This document shows, in pieces, positions 24,058-36,726 of a DNA stretch of 64,000 nt. The notes under the pieces were generated by a model. That model searched no databases. It had not been told where the DNA came from and saw only the letters and a program-made list of their open reading frames with translations. The DNA comes from Blumeriella jaapii (Eukaryota > Ascomycota > Leotiomycetes > Helotiales > Drepanopezizaceae). The stretch covers positions 1,116,001 through 1,180,000 of the forward strand of contig VWND01000076.1 of the NCBI GenBank assembly GCA_009599575.1. Reading direction: 5' to 3'. Both the position numbers and the translations under genes were made by a program. Numbering within the stretch: the first letter of the stretch is position 1; every line of letters starts with the position of its first letter.

Positions 24058-26114
24058 ATGTCAGAGGAAGACGCGCCCTCTCCATCCCGACATGCAAAGA
24101 ATTTTCGTCCACGAGGCTACTTACCTCTGGGCAATGAAGATGGAGCGAGCCCAATGGCTACACATGGGCATGGAACTCTGGTCAGCTTGATTAGATCGAT
24201 CTCCAGTCAATCTTTGGCGACAATGGCACATCGCAGACCCTCTTCGGTGTTTCGAGCCAGAGATGCGGCGGCGGACGAGGAAGCCGGGGAAAGACACTCG
24301 AGGGAATTCGACGATAGCGATGATTTCATGAGCATTGACGAGCGACGATTGAGTCAGATCCTGAACGGGCCCCAGATACGCAGTCAGAGGTTGATTGGGA
24401 ATTCGAACCCACGCTACAAATGGGGTAAGGAACCAAGCAGAATGTTGACCCTCTGCATGAGGGTGGACGGCGCACTTTGCTTTCTACCAAGAGTTTGGAA
24501 TCTAACATGGTGGCAGAGAAATACTGGAAAACAGAAGACGAGTTGAAGCAAATGCGCAAGCCAATGTAAGCGGCGTGGAGCGTATTGTGGGACTGTGCTG
24601 ATCATAGATACTCTAGACGCGAGTACTACGAACGAACCAATAGCTTACTGCAGCAATACATCTATATCGACCGTCTTTTAGATTCCTCCCTCCCTCACGA
24701 TTTACTCAACGAATACAACGATACGCCAAGCAGTGGGCATCAAAGCACTGCAACGCTGCGAGACGTCGAGGTTCCCCCGACCATCTCGGAGGAGCCGCCA
24801 TCACCCGACGGTGATGATCCCGTTGCATATGGCACATTATCCAGGAAGGTTAAAAGAACACCTCGGGGGCTTTACAGAGTTCCGAGTGAGCTTTCGCCTC
24901 TTCTCCATCGACAGGACGACGAAGATGGCGAGTGGGTTGGGCCGAGGCCAGAAATTCCCGGAATGGAAGACGATAGTGTTGAGAGTGGTGATCGAATCGT
25001 CCAGATCGCTATCTACATCAACTTGGTGGCCAACGCGGTCTTGCTTGCTGGAAAGATTGCTGTCATAGTCCTCACGTCTTCTCTTTCGGTGCTCGCTTCC
25101 CTGGTTGATGCTGCTCTCGACTTCCTGAGTACTGCGATTGTGTGGACAACTACAAGGATGATTGAAACGCTAGATCATTATCAAGTCAGTATTCTCTTTC
25201 AGATCAAGGAGTTAAATCTCTGCCATACTCCCAGGAGCTGACATGTGGACCAGTATCCGGTTGGCAGGAGACGATTGGAACCTATCGGCGTTCTGGTGTT
25301 CTCAATCATCATGATAACTTCCTTCTTCCAGGTGGCACTTGAATGTTTGACTCGACTCAACTCTGGAGAACACTCAATCATACAGCTCACTCTTCCGGCG
25401 ATTATCATCATGTCTAGCACGGTGGTCATCAAACTATTTTGCTGGCTATATTGCCGCTTGATCAAGAACTCCAGCGTGCAGGCCTTGGCCCAGGATGCTA
25501 TGACGGACATTGTCTTCAATATTTTCAGCATCATATTTCCTCTTGGTACGCGAATTTGTGTAATAAGGTATTTAACCTCGCTGATCGTAAAACAGTTGGT
25601 TTCTACGCCAAGCTCTGGTGGATGGATGCCCTCGGAGGTCTGGTCCTGTCACTCTATGTCATTTTCAACTGGGCAGGAACCTCCGCTGGCCACATTCGAA
25701 ACCTCTCGGGAGCAGCGGCAACGGCTGACGAGCGAAACGTCCTTCTTTACCTTACGATGCGCTTCGCGAAGACTATCAAACAGATCCAAGGTCTTCAAGC
25801 ATACCACGCCGGAGACAAACTCAACGTCGAGGTTGACATTGTTCTTGACGAGAACATGAATCTGAGAGACAGTCATGATTTGGGCGAGTCATTGCAGTCA
25901 GTATTCCCAGCCTTGTGACATTGTTCGGGGTCTTGTCATCCCGTGGTCCTTGACATGCAATTTTATGTATTGATGTACGACCGAATTCTACGTAATGCTG
26001 ACCCTTATTCATAGATATGTTCTGGAATCAGTCCCAACCGTCGATCGCGCCTTTGTACATCAAGATTATGCGTCGTGGAACTTGCCCACGCACATGCAAC
26101 AGCAGGCAGATTGA
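24058..26114 (+). CDS. Cation diffusion facilitator (CDF) transporter, Mn-type
   Basis: A membrane metal/proton antiporter that moves divalent cations out of the cytosol. Exons are 24058..24424, 24517..24565, 24617..25184, 25254..25545, 25596..25896 and 26015..26114, giving 558 aa. About 300 N-terminal residues are cytosolic and Ser/Asp-rich, with conserved blocks RRLSQILNGPQIRSQRLIGNS and YYERTNSLLQQYIYIDRLLD. The membrane part follows. The metal-site motifs are DAALD in TM2 and DAMTD in TM5. Both have Asp in the first position, the signature of Mn-CDFs, rather than the HxxxD of Zn-CDFs. The C-terminal cytosolic domain (KTIKQIQGLQAYHAGDKLNVEVDI) ends LPTHMQQQAD. Metal choice is inferred. Confidence 0.92.
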
Positions 26115-27914
26115 GAAGGCAGGTACGAGATGCAAACACGATGTGTAATGGGCTGCATTGTAGAGGATACAACTGTACATTTTAATGATCCATGTACATG
26201 ACGCAGGAACGACCAGACCTCTGAGGTTCAGATCGGTCGTCTGTTACGTTGGGTTGGTGTTAACCACCCCCCCTCCCCTTTTTTTATTAGATACCATTGA
26301 AGCAATTCCAATTCTTGTCACGTGTCCATACATCTTTCCAATTCGATGAATAGACGCACACATCCGAGGTCGTAGATCAACTGTCACATGGGAGAATAGC
26401 AGGATGGCAGCTTACCTCTGGGAACGTGACTCTCGAGGCCATTCCTTTGTGATGAAGAGCAACCCTCGTCTGGAAGCGTACGTCGAGTTGGAATCAACAA
26501 CATCCTCGGGAGTTTAAGGACGACCAGAGCTTTGACGATCTTAGACTCTACCTGTACCAGATCAAGATAATGCCATCAGCCATAGTAGCCCACATCAACC
26601 ACATCCGAAAAGACGTTTAAATCTCGCACCGAACCACGACCATTATTTAATATCGTGTACGGCCGACATGTTTTGGATCATGACGTCTGTCTGTCTGTGC
26701 ACGCTCGAGAAGATCCCCCTCTCTTTTCGAACCAACGGGGCAATATTTACATGGTATTTTTCCCGCCACGGTTTCCCCCGTTGAAAGGTGTAATTCCACT
26801 TTTATCGTGGAGCTCTCATGTCGCACAAAAGAAAAGACTATGGATTTTTTCCACACAGCACAGGCAGTGTGGCCGAGCATCACCCTCAGCATGCATTGAC
26901 GGACAGATCAACATCATCTCGGTCAAGCACGGAAGTGGTCGCGCCCGCATGGCGTGACAGGTCAACGCGTCTACTACGTACAGTACAGTACAGTACAGAG
27001 CACTCTCTCTGCATCTGAGCATATCAAGGAGGCTGACATGCTAGGGGTGGAACAGGGAAGAGGCGTCAGGCTCGCTGCAGCGACGTTCTTGTCTGCTGAA
27101 CTCTGTTCTTGCTTTCGGCGAGGTGGAGCTTGGCTTATGCATACTCCGTATAAAGTATGTCAATCGTGAAACCTTGTTGGCGGAAGCAGAGACGTGCGTC
27201 TTCCTTCACGGTTGGGATGTGCGGATTTCGAGAGACGCGAGGGTGGCGTGAGGAACCAGCAATTGGTGGTTCATCATCGGCCGGAGTGCTGTCTATTGTA
27301 CTTCGCGTCGCCCATTGCTTGGTTTGGCTTGTGCCGTCACTGCCCTCTGTAGAGTTGCTGTACATACTGTAGTTCTGTACAGTCGTGCCGCAGAAAGTAG
27401 GGAGGGGATCGATCAGTGAGGCCACATACATATTTCTGCTCCCCAAGTACCTTTCTGCAACGCAGTCTTGATTTGATCGACGGTATTACTAGCGGACCAC
27501 ATCACATCACAAAACTTGACTTGATAAGCAGTTTGCGCCATTCTAATTTTTTCTCTGTGCTTTTTCGATTCCCCCTCTTCGATCTCTAGTACAGTACCTG
27601 GGGTGAGAAATGTGGCCACGCAGTCCCGTCCTATTCCTACTGTACAATGGTTATACAACTCTCTCTCATGTTCCCTCCATCAAGCTTTATTGAAAGTGCC
27701 CGGGGCTTCCACAGGAGAGATGAGTAAGCACCCGAGACACAAGCTAGCCCCGCCACATCACTAGAGTTTGGACTGTGATAAGCAAAAGGTGGCAATTGCT
27801 GATGCCTCAGTCAGTCCCCCCCCCCCCCCCCACCCCCCACCTATGTCTCCCATACGAGGGTCGGGCACTTCGTTCGAAGAGACGCGCTGATGAAATTACT
27901 GCAGCGTGCTCTCT
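26115..27914. other. Gene-poor stretch with TACAG and poly-C repeats
   Basis: No gene is supported. It holds a C-rich/T-rich run near 26266-26290, TACAG repeats at 26974-26998, 27355-27382 and 27588-27600, and a 16-base C run at 27816-27831 followed by another six C. Confidence 0.45.
26974..26998. repeat. (TACAG)n tract
   Basis: Four tandem TACAG-type units after a TACG step, part of the window-wide pentanucleotide family. Confidence 0.7.
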
Positions 27915-28209
27915 TCAACGACAGCGAATCCTCATAAGGGCATTCACATATAGAGCTAGAGCACCGGACCCAGCAAACGTATGGTTGATTTGAGTCACGC
28001 TAGAAAGAGGAGAAATCGGGGGTCAGCAGGGTGAAACCCACGCAGCGAGAGGACGAAACATACTAGCTGCATTCCATCCCGCCCGCCGGGCAGCTTTGAA
28101 GGAACTTTTTGGCTTTGGCCATCACGTTTGTCGTCCAGGTTCCCACGCCGGGATCAGCGGATGCTGTGAGAGCCAAGGCTGCCGCCGCGAAGACCGATGT
28201 GATTTTCAT
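27915..28209 (-). CDS. Putative small secreted protein, two exons, unknown function
   Basis: I do not recognise a family. Exons are 28209..28064 and 27999..27915, giving 76 aa. The 64-nt intron has a GTATGT donor, a GCTGAC branch site and a pyrimidine-rich stretch ending TTTCTAG, all good fungal signals. Without splicing the frame stops at once (48 aa). Residues 1-18 (MKITSVFAAAALALTASA) form a textbook signal peptide with an AxA-type cleavage site before Asp19. The mature part (~58 aa) has three Cys (SCP, ECS, RCR), a Lys-rich segment KAKKF and one N-glycosylation sequon (NHT). The start has A at -3. It sits alone in repeat-rich intergenic DNA, where filamentous fungi often carry small secreted proteins. 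Whether it is expressed is unknown. Confidence 0.5.
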
Positions 28210-29064
28210 GATTGCGAGACTGCTGGTCGTTGGTTGATGTGCGACTTGAGGCGTGAGTGCGATGGGGACGAGTGCAGAGATCGCAAGGTCTTTAATGATT
28301 TTCCGTCAATGCGAACCCGAGGCTGTCCCTCGTTCTTATGTGAAATCAACGAGGAAGAAGTTGGTCACCCGAATCCTCGATGTTCCTCTTTCGGCATCGC
28401 CGTCTTATCCACACTGCCGAGCCCCGGGCGCGAGGTCGTCGGCGACGACGATTTTCCGTTTTCCATGTTCCATTTTCCATTCTCCCCGGGCAAGACTCCA
28501 TACCTGGACTATACTGTACATAGGTACATAGGCACATACATAGGTGGTGCTTCGTGTCACGATATGCACCCACGCCACGAACCCTTGGCGCACCCTTGTC
28601 GGACCCTGTACTGTATACACATATACCATAGTACGGGTACGGGTCATCCCCAAATAGGTGCACCCTCGTCACCGTTCCGAGGTACTTCTTTTGCATCGTT
28701 GGTGGGAAGAAACCGTTCTTCGTTCCGTTCGTGGAAGAGCTTTAAGATGCGGCATGATCGGCCCGCTCCTCACCCCCCGCCGTTACAGCTCCTTTGATTA
28801 AAGCATGTTGTATCTGCGTACTTGTTTCTGTTTAGCTTTAGGTAATAGCATTACACATTTTGAAAACTAGCTCGATAGTCCGACTTTCGACTTCTGAGCG
28901 TCTCTATTTTGATATCTCCATGTTAACTTCGAGGCTCTTCGGACGGCCAGGTAGAGATCCCTCGACACGTGAGTGAACGCCTCGATCCCATGGCTCGCGG
29001 TCGTCACACTTGGTACTCAAGCTCAGCTCTGTCGACTGCAATGGATCCCGTTCCCCGGCGGCAG

Positions 29065-29188
29065 AATGAGCTTCGTTGCACTTATCAAGCGTTTCGAAAG
29101 CCAAAATCGAGCTATCGATACCAAGCGTTTTCGACGAGATATGCCTTACCGGCGACTCCGAGCCTTCCTTTCTCGTACGATGATACAC
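29065..29188 (+). repeat. Dispersed repeat, copy 1 (less mutated)
   Basis: About 120 bases that align without long gaps to 58672-58797. The core CTTACCGGCGACTCCGAGCC here matches CTTACCGGCGATTCTGAGTT there. Another shared block is GAAAGCCAAAATCGAGCTAT. No coding function is recognised; probably a relic of a mobile element. Confidence 0.5.
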
Positions 29189-29647
29189 CAACGATCGCGA
29201 TCGGCCTCCACAGCGCGATACTGACAAAGCCGAGGAGGATTGCGATCGAAAAGAAAAAGTGAAAAAAAAAAAAGGAGGAAAAGAGTACGGTCTTGTACTG
29301 TAGCGCGACCAATCGAAAACCGCGGTGCAGCGCCTTGAAAAACAAAAAACCCCGCCCGCTACGGTATTAGCGATCGGACGTGTCAAGGGCAGCAAAGAGC
29401 GACATACCTTGAGGAGTGTTACAGTACAGTACCAAAGACCGGCGTGGAGGCAAGTCACGTAGGTAGGTACAGATGTACACAGTACAGTACAGACTATACT
29501 CCCGTCCATCAGACGTGATGCTTAACGTAAACAGATAGGCCAGGGTGGCTTGTTGAATTGAAGCTTATTCCCGTTTCTGCAGCGGCATAGAGTTTGGAGG
29601 CCCAGCATGCTTTCATCATGTCCACTGTAAGTACTGAACACTACATA

Positions 29648-29681
29648 GTACTGTACTGTGTATGTACGTACAGTACAGTAT
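29648..29681. repeat. CTGTA/TACAG tract with inverted halves
   Basis: CTGTA units turn into TACAG units across a TACGTA centre, so the tract is partly palindromic. Confidence 0.65.
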
Positions 29682-29880
29682 GAATGTAGATTAGGAGTCG
29701 TCTGAGTTCTGAGAAAAGTCACTGTGCACGACAGGCAATCGGGTCAGCCAGGGGGGACACCAAGAGGAGGACGGACTTCTTTCTCCTGTGCTGCTCGGAC
29801 TCGGAGTCAAAAGGGCGTCTTGTTCCTATGCACAGTGAGTAAGTACATACAACACAGCACACACAGTACGTACAATTCAA

Positions 29881-29926
29881 ACAGTCCATACAGTCCATAC
29901 AGCAAGTACAGTAAGTACAGTACAGT
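29881..29926. repeat. TACAG-rich array
   Basis: Two CCATACAGT steps followed by repeated AAGTACAG and TACAG units. Confidence 0.65.
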
Positions 29927-30031
29927 TTCCTAGACCCCCCACCCCGTGGAAACGCGTGTCCTCTCTGTCGCCGAACAGAACGAGAGCGCGGTGCCAGGAT
30001 CTCCACGGGCCTTTCGCTGTGCAGCAGCAAT

Positions 30032-30060
30032 GGTACAGTACAGTACCTACAGTACAGTAA
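30032..30060. repeat. TACAG array
   Basis: Two blocks of TACAG repeats separated by TACC, about 1 kb upstream of the gene starting at 31050. Confidence 0.65.
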
Positions 30061-31049
30061 CAGCGATAACCACCACCACCACCACCTCAACCATAACAAC
30101 AACAAGAACAATCTTCGTCGGAAGTGGGCTCTTGGCCGTCGACGAATCGAAACATCGAAACATGCAAGCGGGTCCGCTTAGCTCAGGGACGGTGCGCGGA
30201 CCGGCTGGGCTGGGCTGCCTCTGCCGTCGCCGCTCAACTCCTCAAAAGTCCGACCTCAACCTTACACACCTCCCCCTCCCATCACCGGCGACGTGAGGAG
30301 TTTGCCTCCCTTCCACTGCTTTTGACCGCCACCGCCATCGCCTTCGCCGTCGCCATCGCTCGTTTGTTTCTGGCTCATCGACTGCGTCTCTGGTGAGTGT
30401 CTTCCTCCAGCACGTTATCGTCGTCGTCGTTGTGTTGCCTCTTGTGGCCTGGATTCATTCCCGGCCCAGGATCGAGCATATGCTGCCCGGCACATCAACA
30501 AGGCCGCGGTCTCTCGATGCGAACCGCCTCTCCATCCTCGTCGACCTGCCCTCGTAGGAATGACATCTTCGTGAAGTCTCGGCAACGATCTATCGCTGCT
30601 TTTGGGGCATGGATGTTCATCGTCAATCCATGCCTTCACTATGCATCTCAACACGATTTCCAGCCCAACCCCGACCCGGGAATGAATCGCCTCCAAGAGA
30701 GATTATCGTCCTGCATAATAGCCATATGCTGTTGGAGACCCTCGCCAGTCCATCGGACCCAGACGTCGGATACCTGCAGGAGTCCTGGAATCTATGCTAA
30801 TCCCAACCTCCAGGATCTCCGGCAGAAGACCTTTCTCTTCTTCCACGCCTTCGCCGAAAATCAATAATACGCACATCTTCCTGCCACATAGGCTTGGCTC
30901 ATCCCAAGGCGTCTTGGAATCCGGCAGATATAATTGCATTTGACATTACATCTATCCGCTACACTTCCCAGCCCGACCAGTGGACGACCTGCTTTGTCGC
31001 ATGAGGTCGAGAACGATTTTTGATCGTTCTCGAAAGTAACCCATACTAC

Positions 31050-33989
31050 ATGCCGAAGTTTCCCAGAGGGTTTGGGCGGCGAAAATCCACCGCGAACGCA
31101 CTTGAGCATGTCGAGGGAGCAGTAGCGGAACCCTCATTCAAGGTATTTGAGCGGGAGGACAGCAATATTAAATCATTTGACGGAGGAAGCAAACTTGGGC
31201 AGGCCATCACAGCCCCTCTAATCAAGCCAAAAACTCCGGTTCTATCAGACGACGACACCATGTTCGAGACCATCTACAACCGGTAAGCATCCAGTTCCAG
31301 ATCCACTGGTCAGGCAATGGTTGAATTTTGCAATCTCTGACTGTTCTGAAGTGGTAGTGCCGCTTCCAATACGAACACAATTTCCACGACCGATAATTCA
31401 TCTCGCTTGAGTGCAGTTTCTACAGCACCATCGTCAACGGATATCTCCAGACGTGAGGACTGGAAATCACCTCACGACAAGCCATTTAATGACATTCCTG
31501 TACCGCCGGTCCCTAAAACTGCTCCGACCTTTTCCTTAAAAAAGTGCAGGCCGCACCCTATCTTGGGGACGGCACAGCAAGGCGACCCCACCGCCTCCGG
31601 GCTCAAAAGTCACTCCGCCTGACTCTCCACAAACGGAAGAAATCAAGTCATCCGGCAGAGACAGAGCTGTGACAGCATCAAGCTATGCAAGCACAGCTAC
31701 ACCGCCAAAGTTAGAGGACAAAGATCTCGGGCTGAGCATGGGTGGAGATTTTTCCGATATGTTTAGTGGTTTTAGCAAGCGAAGGAGCACTGTGTTGGAC
31801 GCCGAAACAAACAGAGCCATAACAAGGAGCCCTGTAAGATGATCTGTTCAGAATCAACTTTCGAAGATACTGATTTTTGCAATTAGGAATCAATGCCTGT
31901 GGGGCCTGCGCCTGCTAGCCGTTCACTGATAGCAAGTCGCTTTAAACAACCCTCTCCTCTCAGCATAGATACACAACAGGTGGTCGAGCCGTCCCCGTAC
32001 TCATGGAGCACTCAACACTCCCATGATAATTTAATGCACGACGCGAGCCTTTTTTCTACTATACGTAACACACCGCCACCTGTTCCACAGCACATCACAC
32101 TTCGGGCGAACGATAATCTTCCATCCCAGGCCAGGCCACAAAGACCCACCAACGGTGGACTACGACGAAGTAGTGCACTCATGGAACCCAAACGACAGTC
32201 TACGTTTGAGTATGGCGATGCTGTCGACGAAGACGCTAGGCTTCTGCGAGAGTCCACGGGTGCAAGCCGGCGCATGGACGACAACGGTCCTGATTCCAGG
32301 ATTCGCGAAACTTGGGCCACACCCCCAACCATGTCGTACAAGGTGGACGATACCACACTTGCAAGCTGGGGTACAGGATCCGACACGACTCCGAAAGCAA
32401 AAAAAAGCATGAAGAGGGCTTCCGAGGACAACTTATTTGACGTAAATATTGTTGCATCAGCAGATCTTGCTCAGCGTTTCAATGAGAGATCGTCGCCTCC
32501 GTTGACAGAGTCGGTTGCTGCGCCGCAAAACAAAATCATGACACCGGCCCAGTTCGAACGCTACAAGCGGGACCAGGAGGGTTTGAGAAGCTTCGGTGGA
32601 ATATCGAAGGACGATGAGGACGAGGACGATGAGCCTTATGAAGACGACGAGGATGACGCCGAAAAGAACAAAAGACTGGTTAAGCAACGCCGCAAGCAAG
32701 AAGCTCACATGTCGGTGTACCGACAGCAAATGATGAAAGTTACCGGCGAAGTATTGCCACCGGCTCGTCCAAGTGTTTTCGCTACACAGAGCACCCCGAA
32801 TTTGGTGACCCCTGAACCTGCAGATGGAAGCGAGGAAGAGGATGAGGAGGTACCTTTGGCAATCTTACAGGCACACGGTTTTCCAAGTAAGGGAAAACAG
32901 CCAATGCGAAGCATGGGGTCAAATCCAAACCTTCGATCGGCCGCGGGCGGGGTTGTTAGTGGTACAGATGGCCGCCTTCCGGTGTTTGCGAGGCATTTGC
33001 CACAAGATCCATATGTTGGTGCGGGTCTGGTAAACCCAATGCATCGAGAATCTTTGAGCTTCGGTGGTGGATCTGGTTCTGTGATCGGAGAGCCCCCGAG
33101 AGGTCTTCCTCCCGGAGGTCTGGTGGGTGTCATAGCGACGGAGGAGAGGTCTCGGGCTATGAGACGTGGAAGCCCGAATCATCAAGGAGGCTTCGGTGCT
33201 TCTCATGGCGGTGGATTCAACCCTATGATGGGTATGCAACCGCCTCCAGGCGGCGGCATGTACAACGGTATGGGACCAGCGGCTATGGGGCTCGGCATGG
33301 GTATGCAACCGCCCGCAAGTGGCATGTACAGTGGCATGGGACAAGGCCCTATGGGCCCCATGGGCCCCATGCCACCCATGATGCTGACACCAGGAGACCA
33401 GGCCCAGATCCAGATGTCTCAGCAGATGCAGCAGTTCATGACGATGCAGATGCAATTCATGCAGATGATGACTTCTGGCGGGCAGGCACCACCAAACCCA
33501 CCAAACCAAATGCTCCAGCGTGGCGAGATTCCTCGCCCTGGTAGTGCTCAACAAATCCGTCCGAGAAGCGTCCATCTCCCAGGTGCGTCTCACCAAAGGA
33601 CTATGACTATGATGGATTTGAATGCCCCTCCTTGGAGAAGTAACGGAGGAAGTCAAAACTCACCCTCCCAAGGCGCCTATGCGGCCTCCATCGCACCGTC
33701 TGAGCGAAGCAATATCGGCTTGCCCGGTCGATACAGACCGGTTTCTCAAGTCCTTCCACAGGCGCAACAACATCCCAAGGGGCCATCCGGGTTGTCAAAC
33801 ACTTTTAACGGGTGGGAAGACAAGGACGCCGCCACCATCAACGCAGTGAAGAAGACCGGCAATGTATCGGATGACGATGAAGATGAGGGGTGGGAGGAGA
33901 TGAAGAAGAAGCGGGAGAAGAATAAGTCGCTCTGGCGAACGAAGAAGGGCAAGGAGGACACCCCCGTTATCCCGAATTACGCGCTGTAA
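31050..33989 (+). CDS. Conserved fungal protein of unknown function, Ser/Pro-rich with Met/Gly-rich centre
   Basis: No named domain is recognised. Exons are 31050..31282, 31352..31833 and 31887..33989. The N-terminus (MPKFPRGFGRRKSTANALEH and a KVFERED block) and the C-terminus (a WEDKDAATINAVKK motif, then acidic EDEGWEEMKKKREK and SLWRTKKGK) look constrained; the middle is low complexity. Residues coded around 33210-33480 are rich in Met, Gly, Pro and Gln. An acidic DEDEDDEPYEDDEDD segment is coded near 32620, next to a basic coiled stretch (NKRLVKQRRKQE). In exon 2 the frame must shift at a run of six A (31538-31543) to join FSLK to SAGRTLSWGRHSK. With one A fewer, all exons join in one frame of 938 aa. 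It is probably a cytoplasmic or cortical scaffold, but this is only a guess. Confidence 0.75.
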
Positions 33990-34401
33990 GTATTGCGGAC
34001 AGTTTTTGGATAGAACTGAACCAAAATCTCATGTCACATATTGCATGGTCAATGGCGTTGAGAGATATCGGATCTGGTTTGGATCGATACGGTTAATTGT
34101 ATACAAGCCCGGGAGCATGAACTTTTCCTGGATTTGTAGTAATATATAATTTGAGACACGTCTACAACCCTGTCGTTCAATCGCCGTCCTGTCGGAACAA
34201 AATTTCCGTTCTCAAGTCAGCACGCTATACTAAATTCCGAAGAGAACCAAAGTTTTGATTTACCAGACCGTGATGCGAGAGGCCGACCAAGTTTTCTGGA
34301 AAGTGTTCAAGTGTACAGACCCATTGCTGAAATCACAGTATCCATCTACCCGTAGCCCGCGAGTTTCCCATGACTCCAGAAGCAAGCAAAACACGCGCAG
34401 A
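33990..34401. other. Intergenic 3' regions
   Basis: This stretch separates two convergent genes and presumably contains both 3' UTRs. Nothing else is seen. Confidence 0.45.
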
Positions 34402-35189
<788 letters not shown>

Positions 35190-35356
35190 GATGGCGACTG
35201 TTGGGTTTGGGAATCTAGATAGGTCGCTAGTGATTTGTACTGGTGGTTTGTGTCACGGCTAGGGTCGGAGTGAACATGTGCTGTACAATGGTGGTAGCGG
35301 GGCTTTGGACGCCAAAACACACGTGACATATCAAAACCTTAATTTCAATGGTAGTA

Positions 35357-35861
35357 CACAGTCTATCGGTTAAGTATTATTCCTGGTTAAAAACAGTGGG
35401 GGTGTGGAGACAAAACTTGACCTAACTGAGTAGTATTCCATGCAATAATAAAATTAACTTTTACAAGGTATACGTATTCAAATTACGAAAAATACGAAGT
35501 TTGAGAACTGCTTTCAGATTACAATGTAAATTTTTTTAATATTCTTTACATCCATCTTCGGCGTCAATAACAGCTTGACACCGATTGAATAAAGCAAGCT
35601 AATATCACGTCGCTGACCTCGAGTTAAATCAGAAGCTTTTAAACATTTAGAAACTGAAGTAGAAGCTGAAGTAGAAGCTGAAGCCATTGCGTTGCTTTGC
35701 GTTGTATTGCGTTGTGTTGTGTGAAAATTTTGCCCGTATCTCTCATATTGTAATTTTGTCGTATTTCGTGAAAGCTTACCGGAAGTTGGGTTATTACTTG
35801 ATTGGGCTAAGGTGAAATTATCCCTGTTTGACCAGGAATAATACTTAACCGATAGACTGTG
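35357..35861 (-). mobile_element. 505-bp Tc1/mariner-type MITE with intact terminal inverted repeats
   Basis: The two ends are inverted copies. The first 31 bases are identical (beginning CACAGTCTATCGGTTAAGTA), then one mismatch and more matches. Each end is flanked by TA (35355-35356 and 35862-35863), the target-site duplication of Tc1/mariner elements. The inside is AT-rich. On the minus strand it keeps the first part of a transposase frame, so it is an internally deleted, non-autonomous element needing a transposase from elsewhere. It lies in the upstream region of RIB4. Confidence 0.85.
35514..35687 (-). pseudogene. N-terminal stub of a mariner-like transposase inside the MITE
   Basis: A 57-codon frame starts MASASTSASTSVSKCLKASD and continues LTRGQRRDISLLYSIG, resembling the N-terminal helix-turn-helix region of fungal Tc1/mariner transposases (LSRDxRxxIxxLxxxG pattern). 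After about 38 residues the likeness ends at the internal deletion and the frame closes at 35514. The catalytic DDE/D part is absent, so it cannot be active. Confidence 0.6.
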
Positions 35862-35863
35862 TA

Positions 35864-36726
35864 CAGTACAGTAAAGCTTGCTTGGCCAGGACTCACGTGA
35901 TGGGAAACTTTAACCCAATTTGACCCTGAACAGCACCCTAACATTACCCCTCTTTTCCAAAAACAACTGCGTTCTCGCAGTTGGTGTTATAGGTCGATCG
36001 ATTATCGTCGAGCTCGCTATAACCCTTTCGACTATCGGTATAAGCTTGGAGCCAAAATGGTAGAGCGCGTAGCGGGCCGATTGCGTTCGGATCGCTTAAA
36101 TAAAATCGCTGTAACAAATGAAATGCTGTTATAGCGTCGAAACAAAAGTATCATTAGAGGAAAATCAATCAACACAGAAATTCAAGATTGCCAATGTGAC
36201 AATTCGGTCCTTTCTGCTCGCGTGTATATGTCACCTGACCTTCGCGTATGCAAATCGTCTCAAGCCTACTTACTGTACTTGTACTTAGATCTATCTATCA
36301 ACCTCCTCGATGATTCTTCTGCTTTGCCAGCAGGAGTAACGAGCTGTCGGGCAATGATGTCTGTCACCTTTACAGCAGTGTTTTCGCTACCGCGGGCGAT
36401 CCTGAAAGCCCTCCCCACGTGTACTGTACTGATCACACACAAGCTCCGCTTCAAATAGCTAGAGCAGATCTACTCTCTGCCTTGAACTACAACATAATGG
36501 CAGCCCTCTGCTCAATTGCGGAACGCAAGTTCGCGCTAGCGATCTTTGGTTCGAGACAGTGAGCATTGCTTAGGGATTCATTGACAGGTGTGCTCTGCAA
36601 GGGTTAGGGATTTATTACCTGAGAGCAGTTGGTCAGTGAGCGCGTTGCTAACTTGCTATGGCACAGGATGATGTCCCCGTAAGGAAGTTAGGGAGGAGGT
36701 GGGGGTTGAGCTCCTGTGTAAAGGAC
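35864..36726. other. Gene-free stretch with inverted repeats
   Basis: No gene is seen. A perfect 8-bp hairpin (CAACTGCG, four-base loop, CGCAGTTG) lies near 35969-35988. CGCTATAAC near 36013 is answered by GTTATAGCG near 36130. These may be remnants of another element. Confidence 0.4.

Larger units (their letters stand above)
28210..31049. other. Gene-poor stretch rich in TACAG repeats
   Basis: No other gene is supported in 2.8 kb. It contains several TACAG arrays, one copy of a dispersed repeat (29065-29188) and, in its last ~700 bases, CT-rich DNA that probably forms the promoter and leader of the gene starting at 31050. Confidence 0.4.

Noticed and set aside
24403..24416. B-box-like GGGTTCGAATTCC on the minus strand
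   Set aside because: It lies in conserved CDF coding DNA with no A-box at the right distance.
28096..28797. 233-codon open frame on the plus strand
   Set aside because: Part lies antisense to the better-supported secreted protein, and the rest crosses TACAG repeats. Composition is not protein-like.
28904..29509. 201-codon open frame on the minus strand
   Set aside because: It runs through the dispersed repeat and TACAG tracts and has no recognisable domain.
30175..30250. tRNA-like A-box (TTAGCTCAGG)
   Set aside because: No B-box and no cloverleaf pairing follow.
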